Assembly (NCBI GenBank): GCA_964023205.1
Contig: OZ026842.1
Span: 4,505,067 to 4,569,066 of the forward strand
Source: Lutraria lutraria
Taxonomy: Eukaryota; Mollusca; Bivalvia; Venerida; Mactridae
Direction of reading: 5' to 3'
DNA length: 64,000 nt
Made by a program: the position numbers and the translations under genes. How positions within the stretch are numbered: position 1 is the stretch's first letter; every line of letters starts with the position of its first letter. Of the stretch, positions 23,101-38,100 are shown in pieces. The notes beneath the pieces are model-generated. The model was not told the origin of the DNA. It saw only the letters and a list, made by a program, of their open reading frames with translations, and made no database searches.

Positions 23101-26100
23101 TACATGAATTCAATTGTTTTATATTTGAAACATTTCTACAAATTTAGTAACGTCACTGAAATTTTCAGAAAAGTACTTCAGTTCAGGGCAGAGTTTAACG
23201 CCATTTTTCAACAATATTTAAGTTTTATTCAGCGAGCCATTTCACCTAATCAGTTTTCACAGACTTAGCGAAAGGTGTCAGACCAGCGGACTTGGCCACT
23301 AGATTGTGTGATGGTGTGAAAAATAATCATATCTCCTTTGTCTGATTGTGCGACAACTTATTTACCTGCTGATGTGCACAAATTTAGACTTAATTACTTT
23401 TTATATCATTGTCAATGTACATTCATGTATAGTAAGTACATTTTTGTATCACAGGAATACGAGGGGTTTCCATAAAGTTTGAAGACTGCTTTTATACAAA
23501 ACAAACATTATTAACAATTGATTTAATCATATAGTGTGTGCACATATGTACCAGTGTATTCAATGCTTTAGATCAATACAGTCAAACCTATGAAGGAATG
23601 GCACCCTCGGAAAAGACATACTGTGATCTTTATTGACAATAGTGGCCTTTACTTAGAGATTATATTGCTGTAAATAATCAATGAAGGTTTTTAAAATAAT
23701 GGCCTTTATTCACAGGGTGGCCTTTATTTGGAGGTGGCTGCCACAGGTGGTTTGACTATTGATAAAAAATTATATGTTCTGTCTTAAACTTTATGGTAAA
23801 CCCTCTTACATCCATATTTACACAGGGATGGACGTAAGATGGACAGCAAATCTTTAAGTCTCAGACCAGCACAAAAGCAGACGACAAACAAGAAATAGTA
23901 GAAATTGCATACACTAGATATAACAGTAGTATGAAGTAGACATTTAAAGACCAATGATAAAACACTTAATTACATAATTTTCATTTATCATATCATTTTA
24001 GTCTAACAAGATGGCCATAGTGGCCCTTGAGTCACCCACCTATCAATGCAAAACTAGAAAAGCCTAACACTGACCTAGAATCATCAAGACAGACATTCTG
24101 AGCAACTTTTATCAAGACTGCATACAAAATGTTGTCTCTACATTGTTATCATGGCTTTCCTATGATCTGACCATGTGACCTAGTTTTTTGACCCCAGATT
24201 ACCCGAGTTGAAACTTGTCCAAGATATCATTAAGAAAAACATCATGACAATGACCTCTAGAGTGTTCACAAGGATTTCATTTAATTTGACCTATTGACCT
24301 AAATTTTTACCCAGAATTTGTTAACCTCTGTTCGCTGAGGATCATGTCAAAACAGTTACTGTGACCTCTAGCCATACAGTGTTCATTACCCCCAACTGCT
24401 GATGATGGACGTCAAATGTTGACTGATTCTAATACCTCACCTTCGAGTTCATGTGAACTTATAACATTTTATTACTTCTAACTTCAACAGAACATGGTAT
24501 TCATTTTTGTTACAGTGTCAATAGATGCATTGTTAACCAACAGCGTTTATTTAACATTCACTAGAATGAAGGCTTACATAAATAACATAAACATGACCTT
24601 TAAAAAGACAGACAGTAGTTTGTTTGTTTCTGCAGTAAACAGAGCAAAGTCAGTAACCCATAATCATACAAGTTAACTGTATATATGCTGCAAAATTGCA
24701 TCCGGCACTTGAGTACTATTATGTTTTCTATAGGACTGGGGCGTGTATCCAAGTACTACGGTAATCACAATTCAAGTTGAGATTTGTGGTTGTTTACAAA
24801 AATTGCATTATTCCTTCTTAAAAATCCCTTCTCTCTGAGTATGTATCATCTCTGAGCAACAGGCTCCACATCACTAGAATTTCAATTGTCTTGAAGTCAT
24901 TTATGGCAAAAAAGGTCATCAAATTGACCTGTAGGTGAACTCTTTGTCTGTGACCATCAGGGCTATAATCTATTGGTAATAAAATGTAAGGAACAAGTAT
25001 GTATGCTATTGTTCCCCTTTACCACCTCAAGATGTTATTTTCCTCTTGGGAGGGCCCCAGCACCTTTCCCCTAAGGGTGAAAAAAAGCACTGACCTGCAA
25101 AGTACATTCTGCATGGCTGTCTCGTCATTGGAGTTCATGTTATCTGCGTTGGCCTGCATGTAAGTTGTAAACCCTCCAATACATTCCATAAACAGCTGAG
25201 ATCCCATCTTGTCTTGGCATTGATCCCCAAGAACAGCAGGGGAAAACAGAACTGAAACAAAAGGTACAACTTTCATCAACTTTCATTTGTTATACTAGAT
25301 ATTTTACTTGTCATTTATTTATTTTTCATAACACAAACCTTATAACTAATAATGAAGTATGGTGATATAATGCTTAATTTAAAGCCTATTTTCTTTAAAC
25401 TTTAATTATTCCTGTCTACAATGACTTTTGTTAAAACAAAATGAAACTATTTAATAACTAAGCGACTACACAATCACTGTGTATTAATTTTGATAACTTG
25501 GCTTTTCTTCTTTTGTAGTGCATTTGTTACATGATAGTACTGTTATATGTATACAATAATATTGGACAAAAAATTAGACATGTTTGCTTTACTATGTACT
25601 TTGTATGAAAATAGACTGTTGTATATTACATGTGGAATAGAAAATAAAAATACAAAAAAAAAAACTTTCATCAACTGGTCAGTATGAATTCATGCACCAA
25701 TTCTGTGGCAGTAAAAGAATCTCTCGTTTCTGGAAACATCCCTCTTTTTTGCCAAAAATTGGAAAGGGGCCTTAGTCTTTCATTTTGGGTAATCAAGAAT
25801 TATTTTGACCAAATAGGGAGAAGATTAGACAAACAAGTTTGAATATCATTACGTTCTACAAAGTTTGGTTAAAATTTTATCAATTGTGTAATTATAAATT
25901 ATGTGGACTAGTTCAGTTCTGGAGAAGTGCAATGTATATTATTTAGGTACAAAATCCACATGTTTATGAAATCTAAAGCAGGCTATTAATTTTTCCAGCA
26001 TCAACCTTCAGATACATTAGGCAGTTACAGGAACTAGGAGTCATAGGGGGCTTTACTTCCTCCCCCAATCATTTTGGATATAATGGTCATTAAAAAGGGT

Positions 26101-29100
26101 TATAACTGAATCACCCTCTCCTCCGTTGTCAGACAAATCTATAAGCCCTCCCCGGCATCTGAAATTGCTTCCTACGCCCTGGGATACATCAGAAACTCTG
26201 TGTTTGTTTAAGCACTTGGACTATGGACCATCATTGAAACGAATTCAACTTTGATCAAGTACAATGTATATACATTATGACAAACACTCATATGATATGG
26301 TATTTTATGCGACTTTGTTCATCACAGAACACTTCAATGTATCTACCATAGGGGACTACATGTAGCACATAACTTCCTTCAGCATCATTGTTACCTGTGG
26401 CCCCGAGGCCGCAGGTATACTGGAATGTGATTAGTAGTTTTCTTATGGTGATTTGTCTGTACTTCATGTTTACGCTATTGAAAGTAGCATTTTGTAAGAA
26501 TGTCGAGAACCAGACTAAAACAACTAGTCTGGTTACCGTGTCCATCAGTCTTTAGTGCGCTTCTGTACGAATTACGAGAACCAGACTAACGCAATATTTC
26601 GAAGGAATTGAGAATAATTTTTTAAGAATGGATACTATTTGAGATATATTTTTCATGAAAAGCAGTACCTTGTATATCTTATCTAATTTTTTATTCCTAA
26701 ACAAAAAAAGATTCACTCCTCAGAGGTCTATTTTTAGACTTTCATCTTGTTGAAGGGATGGTATACAATGTTTATTTATTCATCGGTTGTTTAACGGCTC
26801 ATTCGACAGCTATAGCCATTACTGAGCCATCTCAGAGAGAGGGTCGAGAAGATACAGGAGAACTGGCCATTTGTATCCCTACTCTTTTCGAATAGCATTT
26901 CCTGCATGGTTCTCTATTGTGCTGGGTGTAAAGCACCGATACATGCCTCATCCTTTTTCATGTGATTTTTTTAGACACAGTATTGTACTTGACTTGATAG
27001 TTGGGATTAAGACACTGAAAAAGCGTCCCTAACAATTTTTGAAAAGCAGAGCCGAGAATTAAACCTACAACATTTTGTTTAGTATTCCAGAGCGTTACCA
27101 CTCGACCATCGATCACCCCTTATAATGGTCAGGAAGTCAGGAAGGCCTAAAGTGAAGGTCATGTGGCTAATTTAGAACTTAATTTACAAGCTTAAAGTCA
27201 GTACTGCATGCAATACATGTCTCCTGCCATCACCTATCATTGGAATGTTAGCTTATTCATTGATATCCATAACCCCTATCTGAAGTGTCATTTGGAATAC
27301 CACTTCTGACAGACGGACAGACAGATGGACGGACATACTCACTGAAGTGACATTGTGGGGTGCAGCCTTTGATCTTCTTTTGATCTTTTTCACCCCACAA
27401 GCAACTTTTATGTACCCAACCCGTCAGCAATAATTTTCCTCACAATGGCGGTTGGTTTGTACAGTTTGTACGTACTACGACCCCATAACGTCAACTTGCA
27501 CTAACATTAACCCTGTATTGTCACCTGCGGGAGTACAGACAGACATCAACAGACACTATAGTCCTTCAAGTTTCACCAGCAGGGGATTAATAACCATAAT
27601 TGCATTAAACACCATCCTTTTAACATGCCAGTCCCCAATGGTACTCTACTGTTAATATTACATATACATAAGAATTGTACTGTACTGACAGGTAATGATA
27701 TTGCATTATTTCTCAATCAGTAAGGAATTACTGGCTATTACTGAACTATTGCCCTGATACAGAAATTCATAATTAATTAGCATGTTATATAACAGAGAGT
27801 AACACTTAACAAATCATGATCAGTAACAGGAAATTTTGCCAGTAACAATCTAATATTCCCCCAAGGGTATAACACCAAAATCAGTAAATGTGTCCATTTT
27901 TTCATACAGTATTACTTTAACATTTTAAGAAACATATATACTGTAAAACTCCAGAAAACCGGACTCCCTGAAAACCAGATGGCTTGAAAACCGGACTCAT
28001 CGAAAACCGGAATTTGGTCAGTTTGGAAGGGGTCCAGAACTGTACGCTACTGCTGCGGGTATGTATAAATTCTACTATATCAGACTGAATACCAGTCTTC
28101 ACGAAAAAAAACTTTAAGCACCGGACATTTTGTCCAATGAAAATGCAAACTTTACAAGACCAAATGAATTTTACGTGGACCAAAATTTTGATAAAATTTA
28201 ATTGATAATTTCACCTAACTAAGGGAGAAAACTTAAATTTTCCAATGTGATTCAAATATTCCACTTTGTTTAGGTCAGTCTTCAAGCTCAAATCTCATAT
28301 CTTGTCTTTTAATGTTTCTTAAAGCCCCATTAGTGTTTTGCTATAAAAATATATATGCAAAAAACAAACAATTGCTGATATTGTCCCAAGATAATTATTA
28401 CCAACGAAACAAGCCCTTTTTCTTCCGAAAAACACTCATTTCGCTATGAATTTTGCTTTTGCAAACTTGAAATATATAGAGCGCATGACGTCACTTCATG
28501 CCGTGTACATAATATGACTGCAGGAAAACATAGCTGTTCTATAAATAGTATTTTTTTCAATGATATTGAAAAAAATTCAATAGTGGTTTTGGAAACATTT
28601 TTTCTTGCTATAAAGTACGCACGGGAGGAAAACGCACCGGATTCCTATGTTATAGAACAAACAGAAACTACTACGATCGATACATTTATATGATTATGGG
28701 ACTTTAAGTTAGTAATATAATTATGATCAGACAAAAATAATGATATTTCTTATACATTAATTAGATAAATAAAGCAGTGGGAACAAACATGTTGTTGTTC
28801 AAGAGAGGGCCTCTCTGGAGAGATTGTACTGTATATTAAATCTATTGTTTGTTTGATTGGGTTTTATGCCCCTTTTCAACGGTCAGAGTCATATGAGGCA
28901 GACATTTCACGTAAGCATCGTTCCTGGGAAGAACCAGTACTAGACTCCCATCCTCCGTTAGCAATTGCCTACTTTCTCACATAAAGAGTCATGGTGGGTA
29001 GCTGGACTCGAACCCATGACCCTCTATCAGTGAGAGGTTACAGTGATATGAAGTCAGCGAGCTTAACCACTCGACCACGGAGGCGGTTGTATTAAAGCTA

Positions 29101-32100
29101 TATGCTGCAATTTTCTTGTTTTATCATTTCTTAACATATAATTATAATGTTAAATATTCATATAATGAAAATAATATATTTGTACCAATTCATAATTTGG
29201 ATACTGTGGAATCATATTCATTGAGGATTTTTCGTGGGTCGGCTCATCCACAAAATCAAAACCCCACGATTTAAAATGCAGAGATAAGGCACTTTTTTCA
29301 AAAATCAAATTCCACAAATTTCTGTCCCCACAAAATAGCCATTTTAGTAAAAACCATGAAAATTGAGCCCAACGGAAATTAAATGAAAATACAGTAAATC
29401 TAATCTATGGAATTCACATTGGTCTAGAATCAACAAGAAATAATCTGCGTTAAGGGTTTACCTTTTTATTATTGAAAATAAGATTAGGACAGCATTTTAC
29501 ACACATAAGTTCAAGACTTAATTTTCACTTCCTCCTAACAGAAAATAAACAAGATCTGCGCCAGAATATATTGATTTCCTACAAATCTGACAAAGATTAT
29601 CATTCAATAATGTAAGAGACAGTCTAAGTTACAATTATCTGAACTCTGTCTCATATAGCATTGCTAGAGATCAATATTTGTAGCTAACTGGTTCACAATC
29701 AATTAAGGTCAACATACACCCAAGATATTTTGTTATTTGTATAGAGCTGTTAGGAGTCATTTTGGAAACTAAACGATAGTACGGCTTTCCATAGGTGGCA
29801 GTAACTTGGAAGTGGACCTAAGTGCATGTACTATGTTCTTCGCAAAATTCTCAATGCAATTGTTAAATCAGTACCCGTCCCATGCTGCAGTGCATTATAC
29901 CAGGACCCTACACTATACCAGGACCCCTACACTATACCAGGAACCCTACACTATACCAGGACCCCTACACTATACCAGGACCCCTACACTATACCAGGAC
30001 CCCTACACTATACCAGGACCCCTACACTATACCAGGAACCCTACACTATACCAGGAACCCTACACTATACCAGGACCCCTACACTATACCAGGAACCCTA
30101 CATTATACCAGGACCCCTACACTATACCAGGACCCCTACACTATACCAGGAACCCTACATTATACCAGGACCCCTACACTATACCAGGACCCCTACACTA
30201 TACCAGGACCCCTACATTATATCAAGACCCCTACATTATATCAGGACCCCTACATTATATCAGGACCCCTACATTATACCAGGACCCCTACATTATACCA
30301 GGACCCCTACACTATACCAGGACCCCTACATTATACCAGGAACCCTACACTATACCAGGACCCCTACATTATATCAAGACCCCTACACTATACCAGGACC
30401 CTCCCTACACTATACCAGGACCCTCCCTACATTATACCAGGACTCCTACACTATACCAGGACCCCTACATTATACCAGGACCCCTACACTATACCAGGAC
30501 CCCTACATTATACCAGAACTCCTACACTATACCAGGACCCCTACACTATACCAGGACCCCTACATTATATCAAGACCCCTACACTATACCAGGACCCTCC
30601 CTACATTATACCAGGACTCCTACACTATACCAGGACCCCTACATTATACCAGGACCCCTACACTATACCAGGACCCCTACATTATATCAGGACCCCTACA
30701 CTATACCAGGACCCCTACATTATACCAGGACCCCTACACTATACCAGGACCCCTACATTTTACCAGGACCCCTACACTATACCAGGACCCCTACATTATA
30801 CCAGGACCCCTACATTATACCAGGACCCCTACATTATACCAGGACCCCTACACTATACCAGGACCCTCCCTACATTATACCAGGACTCCTACACTATACC
30901 AGGACCCCTACATTATACCAGGACCCCTACACTATACCAGGACCCCTACACTATACCAGGACCCCTACATTATATCAAGACCCCTACACTATACCAGGAC
31001 CCTCCCTACATTATACCAGGACTCCTACACTATACCAGGACCCCTACATTATACCAGGACCCCTACACTATACCAGGACCCCTACATTATACCAGGACCC
31101 CTACATTATATCAGGACCCCTACATTATACCAGGACCCCTACATTATACCAGGACCCCTACACTATACCAGGACCCCTACATTTTACCAGGACCCCTACA
31201 CTATACCAGGACCCCTACATTATACCAGGACCCCTACATTATACCAGGACCCCTACACTATACCAGGACCCTCCCTACATTATACCAGGACTCCTACACT
31301 ATACCAGGACCCCTACATTATACCAGGGCCCTACATTATATCAAGACCCCTACACTATACAAGGACCCTCCCTACATTATATCAGGACCCCTACACTATA
31401 CCAGGACCCCTACATTATACCAGGACCCCTACACTATACCAGGACCCCTACATTTTACCAGGACCCCTACACTATACCAGGACCCCTACATTATACCAGG
31501 ACCCCTACATTATACCAGGACCCCTACACTATACCAGGACCCTCCCTACATTATACCAGAACTCCTACACTATACCAGGACCCCTACACTATACCAGGAC
31601 CCCTACATTATATCAAGACCCCTACACTATACCAGGACCCTCCCTACATTATACCAGGACCCCTACACTATACAAGGACCCCTACATTATACCAGGACCC
31701 CTACACTATACCAGGACCCCTACATTATACCAGGACCCCTACACTATACAAGGACCCCTACATTATACCAGGACCCCTACATTATATCAGGACCCCTACA
31801 CTATACCAGGACCCTCCCTACACTATACAAGGACCCCTACACTATACCAAGACCCCTACATTATACCAGGACCCCTACACTATACCAGGACCCCTACATT
31901 ATACAAGGACCCCTACATTATACAAGGACCCCTACACTATACCAAGACTCCTACATTATACCAGGACCCCTACACTATACCAGGACCCCTACATTATACC
32001 AGGACCCCTACATTATACAAGGACCCCTACACTATACCAAGACTCCTACATTATACCAGGACCCCTACATTATACAAGGACCCCTACACTATACCAAGAC

Positions 32101-35100
32101 TCCTACATTATACCAGGACCCCTACACTATACCAAGACTCCTACATTATACCAGGACCCCTACACTATACCAGGACCCCTACACTATACCAGGACCCCTA
32201 CATTATACCAGGACCCCTACATTATACCAGGACCCCTACACTATACCAGGACCCCTACATTATACCAGGACCCCTACACTATACCAAGACTCCTACATTA
32301 TACCAGGACCCCTACATTATACAAGGACCCCTACACTATACCAAGACTCCTACATTATACCAGGACCCCTACACTATACCAAGACTCCTACATTATACCA
32401 GGACCCCTACACTATACCAGGACCCCTACACTATACCAAGACTCCTACATTATACCAGGACCCCTACACTATACCAGGACCCCTACATTATACAAGGACC
32501 CCTACACTATACCAGGACCCCTACACTATACCAGGACCCCTACATTATACCAGGACCCCTACACTATACCAAGACCCCTACATTATACCAGGACCCCTAC
32601 ACTATACCAGGACCCCTACATTATACAAGGACCCCTACACTATACCAGGACCCCTACACTATACCAGGACCCCTACACTATACCAGGACCCCTACACTAT
32701 ACCAAGACCCCTACATTATACCAGGACCCCTACACTATACCAGGACCCCTACATTATACAAGGACCCCTACATTATACAAGGACCCCTACACTATACCAA
32801 GACCCCTACATTATACCAGGACCCCTACACTATACCAAGACCCCTACATTATACAAGGACCCCTACATTATACCAGGACCCCTACACTATACCAAGACTC
32901 CTACATTATACCAGGACCCCTACACTATACCAAGACCCCTACACTATACCAAGACCCCTACACTATACCAGGACCCCTACACTATACAAGGACCCCTACA
33001 TTATACCAGGACCCCTACATTATACCAGGACCCCTACACTATACCAAGACCCCTACATTATACCAGGACCCCTACACTATACCAAGACCCCTACACTATA
33101 CCAAGACCCCTACACTATACCAGGACCCCTACACTATACAAGGACCCCTACATTATACCAGGACCCCATACACTATACCAGGACCCCTACATTATACCAG
33201 GTCCCTTAAATTATATCAGGACCCCTACACTATACCAGGACCCCTACATTATACCAGGACCCCTTTAATTTTAAGATTCCTACAATGAACACTAGATCCC
33301 TTATACATATCGATCCCTACATTGTAAACTAGACACCATGCATGTAGTACAGATATCAGTTCAAGCAGGAAGTGTTTTTATGAAGAAGAACTAAGTCATA
33401 GTTTAGAAAAAGCATTACATAAATTTGTACTTAGTCAAGGGTATAGTTTTGTAGTTCAAATGTGGCTGATGTACTGAAGCTTGACGTCAGGTTTACTAAC
33501 TAGACGCTGAATAAATGTTAATGTACTATGTTAATATGTAATATATATAACTAATTAATACTCCTGTCTAGGTGTTTATATTTAACATACTATACATTTT
33601 TTGTACATGCTTTGTGTGATGGTAGGCATATTTTTCAGGTAAAGATATGAGTAGAGTATTTCTGCTGCACTAGAACACTCATACTCTGTGATCACTGTAA
33701 ACCCTGTATATAACCACAGGCAGAAGTACCGGACATGTGATGGTAAAATTGTAATAAATTCTACGTAAAACACCATAACTTAACTCATAATTACCTCAGA
33801 TGAAAAAAATGTCCCAAAATTCGAACCCATTCAACTTGTATTATTATGTACTATAGGAAGGCATATAACTAATTGTTTCAGTAAATGCTCACCACCTTCA
33901 CAAAACGCAAAGTTATAAAGCAATACAGACAATTTCTTCAAATCAAAGTTTGCAGCAGTTCCAGGTATATATTTTTGCACAAAATAAGATCTAAATCAAT
34001 CCGCTTCTGAGAAATCAAACAAGAAATGCTATCTATTTTTATCAAGTAACCCATCTAAAACTTCAACATTGTAGTCCTGAAGACAGCTAAATTTAATTCT
34101 CTTTTATGAATAATGAAGTAAATAAATATAAACTGTATTATGACTTATGTATTCCCTTCCAACTAATGGATTTACCAGAATCATTTTCTGATTTGAGCCT
34201 GTGACCCAATATTTATAGATATGATTGGACCTCTAGCTCTAGGCAAATAAAGCAGTCTATGATGAGACAATATATATTCAGAGAGAAGGGATTTTTAAGA
34301 ACAAAGAATACACTTTATGTTAACAAAAGGGCCAAGATGGCCCTAATTATCGCTCACCTGAGAACAAAGACACTATAATCAATGACCAGACAGGCGCGTA
34401 GCAAGCCCTCCATGGATGTGGATTCAGGCTTAAGCTAGGGGGGTCCGGGGGCATGCTCCCCCGAAAAATTTTGAAAATAATGGTGCATTCTAGGCGATTT
34501 CAGGGTCATTAATGTAGTTCTCAAGAAGTCAGTTTTGGTACCATAAATCAGCGAATAAATGCTATAGTCACAATTTCTGATTTTTTTTTATTTGTCAGAA
34601 TCATGTGGATTCAGCCGCGTACTGGCATATAGGCAGCTACGCGCCTGCCAGATAATATAGTTTCCATCTCATATAACCCACTTTTACGTAGAATGAAGGT
34701 ATAATACTGTTAAACAAGCAAAAACATAGCAAATTTTCTAATCCAAGGGCCCATTACTCTTGAAGTTGTGGTCCGATTCCATCCATAACTGGACTTGTCC
34801 AAGACCGTAAGGTCATACACATTCATTCTAAATATGATTAGGATCGGTGAATAAATGAAGGCTCTAGAGTGTAAACAAGCTAAAATATAGCAAATTTTCT
34901 AAGTCAAGGGCCCATAACTCTTGAAAATCTTGTCTGATTCTGCCACAATCGATCTTATCCAAGATCTTTTGGTTATACACATTTACTGCAACTATTATTA
35001 GGACTGGTGAATAAATGAAGGCGCTAGAGTGTAAACAAGCCAAATATAGCAAATTTTCTATGTCAAGGGCCCATAACTCTAGAAGTTATTGTCCTATTTT

Positions 35101-38100
35101 GCCCATAATCGAACTTAGCCGAGACATTGTGGCCATATACATTGTGAGCAAGTTTGATTAAGATTTGTTGAGAGCTGCAGATGCTAGAGTGTAACAAACT
35201 AATTGTGGACGGACGCCAGATGCTGGACATTCATCGATCCTAAAAGCTAACCTGATGAAATCAGTTGAGCTAAAAAAACAAGATCGCAAACTACAATCTC
35301 AATAGTGACGATTATTCGTACTAGATTTTTCGATTTGGTTCGTGATTACCCGACTACTTGGATACTCGCCACAGCTCTAGTATATCGTTTGAACTTGACA
35401 ACATTTCTATATTATATTAATATTATTGAACTTATTGTTTGTATGGTACATGAGAACTAAGAAATAAGACAACATTACATTTTATGATTATAGATGTAAA
35501 CTTTCGTAACACTTGACAATTCTGTGAAAAATAAATTATAAATCAAGTATATTTTTTATCTTCTTAATTTTCTAGGTGATAATTGCATGCTCAATCACTT
35601 GTTTTACGCACTCAATTTAAGTACAGGCACATAGAAATTTAAATACTTCTTTTGAACAACTGTTTAAACATAGATGGTACAATGCTTATCTGCTCTACCA
35701 TTAGAATTATTTGATAAACTTGTATCACCAATCTTAAATTATTGCAGCGAAGTTTGTGGTTTTGCAAACCACTTATCAATTGAAAGGGTGCATTTACAAC
35801 TTTGTAGGAAAATTTTCGTTGTTAAAAAATTGACACAAACCAATTAACTTTTTATATGGAGAGCTAGGATGAACATCGTTTAAAACTGCACATTTATTTA
35901 ATATTACTATATAGTACTGGTTATATAAGATCTTGCAACTTAGCCAAAACAAATATATTTTTATCATCTATTCTTTGTTAAAGTGATTTTGAACAACATG
36001 AAAATAGGCGTAATTGGTGCTCTATGTTCAAAGATTTATTATGCTCATTGGGTTTTGTTTACGCATAGATTAATCAAGGTGTAGGAAATGTTAAGATAAT
36101 TTTAAAATAAGATGTTTTTATATATAGTTAAACAAAAACTGAATGTTTATACAGAATGGGTACTCTACTGTAATATTTCTTCTTTTAAATTTCAACTGTA
36201 TCTTGAATGTTTTAATATTGATAAATTTGTTCAGCCACTAACTCGCTTGAGAGTGTCCTCACACAGGTTAAGAATAGAGGCTGGTAGATGGATCAAACCT
36301 ACCAAAATACCTACATTTGTATATTGATGAAAAAAAAGTTTTATATGTAATACTCTGGAAGACGAATATCATTTTGTTTTAGAATGTTTAATGTATGAAA
36401 ATTTGCTAAAAACATTATACCGAAGAAATACTGGAGCATACCAAATGATATGTCAAAATTTCAGAACTTTTAAATCCAAACAGCAAGCCTATTTGACCCA
36501 AGGGGTCATGATTTGAACTTATTTGGTAGAGCTCTGACCACCAGACAAAACTAAAAGTATGTCAATTTATCTAAGCTCTGTGCCCGCTGTTTTTTTTTCA
36601 GAATCTTAAAAAATAAATCCTATAATTGTATTAACAAGCAGAAACATAGTAATTTTTCTAATTAAGTTCCATTTCACCGATAATCAAACTCATCAAAGAC
36701 CTTTAGATCATAAACATTTTGCTGTGAATATTGTAATAGGAGGAAAATAATGTACCCGATGTGGGGCTCGAACCCACAACCTCCTGCTTGCAAGTCAGAT
36801 GTTCTACCAACTGAGCTAATCGGGCTGGTGAATACCCCAGCCAATTTATAAATATTATATTCAATTATACACACCGCTACAATATGATAAGGATTGGTGA
36901 AGAAATGAAGGTGCTAGAGTGTAAACAAGCTAAAATACAGCAACTTTGATCTAGTCAAGGGAACACGGAAAGATTGTACTCTGATATTTTGCCCCTAATT
37001 GAACACATCTGATCTATTGTGACCATATCTATATAATATTATACAGATTATGACCAAGTGGTAGAGAGCTGTGAATGCTCTAGTTGTGGATGGACCAAGG
37101 ATGGATGACATACGCAGCACAGTTGTTGCATGGACATTCATTGATTGTTAAAGCTCACCCGGAGCCATTATAACTAGGCTCAGATGAGCTAAAAATGACA
37201 AACAAAAATCTTCTCTATTTTCTGCTCTTAATTAACTACTTGACAGTCACCAATTAAAGTACCTGTAACAACATAGGACGATAAATTGGTGTTTTTGCTC
37301 AATAAGATGAATCGAAGCTTTTGTTCATTGTCCCTGACGGGATGAATGTTAAAACTAAACATTTCATTTTTATGTAGGACAAAGCAATCATTATGTTATT
37401 TAGAGAAGTTTCAAAATGACAGATAAATGATTATATATATATATAATATGTACATAATAGAGCTGTTATCAGATGACATTTACTGGTAAATTTAGTCTTA
37501 ATAGAAAATGAGAGTTTGTCATTCTGTATCATCTAACACTTCAGAAGTTGAGGGTAAAAAATGATCCATTCTAAGGGTAAAATGAAAGCTCAGATCTAAA
37601 CAAAGAAAATCAAATTTGAGATACTTCAATGTTTTAGTTGCACGGTGACATAATTTTGAACAGTACACATGTACTGTATACATATACACATACCTTTTTT
37701 AAGATCATACTTATATAGTTTACCTAATTCCACATGTCATGATTGTGCTCTTCGAGCAAACAGTGTTTATCTGTGATTTTGTCATCTTACATTTATGTAT
37801 TTGCTGTAAAACATGTATTTGTTTTGATGCAATAAAATATTTGTAGTTGTATACACATATTTTCTGCTTGGTTATAAGTTTGAGTAAAATTTCTAGTGTT
37901 TTGGAAAGAAAAAAGGCCTTGTTGTGGAATTATGAGACATGATGGAGGCATTAAGTGACCTGGGTTTAGCATATTATGTTTGTAAAGGTTGGTTGATGTA
38001 TGAATTCCCAGTCACACTTGTAAAGTGTTGTAAAGTTCTTGTATGACTTTTATATCATAAACTAGAAACACAAGTACATGTATAAGCAGTTAAGCTTCTA

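Larger units (their letters stand above)
34241..35390. mobile_element. hAT-like element split by a later insertion
   Basis: 34250-34320 (GACAATATATATTCAGAGAGAAGGGATTTTTAAG) and 35280-35390 (GATCGCAAACTACAATCTCA ... GGATACTCGCCACAGCTCTA) are the reversed halves of the family at 19105. The hairpin-ended element 34322-35277 lies between them. Confidence 0.55.

Noticed and set aside
22900..23268. Plus-strand 122-codon frame
   Set aside because: AT-driven composition, no signal peptide or domain, inside an intron of a minus-strand gene.
29806..33288. Three overlapping plus-strand frames of 1,127-1,160 codons
   Set aside because: They come from the 20-bp tandem array read in three phases. The same cycle appears in all three frames, and the array lies in an intron on the other strand.
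36112..36327. Plus-strand frame resembling a LINE ORF2 C-terminus
   Set aside because: The resemblance (LTRLRVSSHRLRIEAGRW) is suggestive, but no other LINE part is nearby, so it is only noted in the intron entry.
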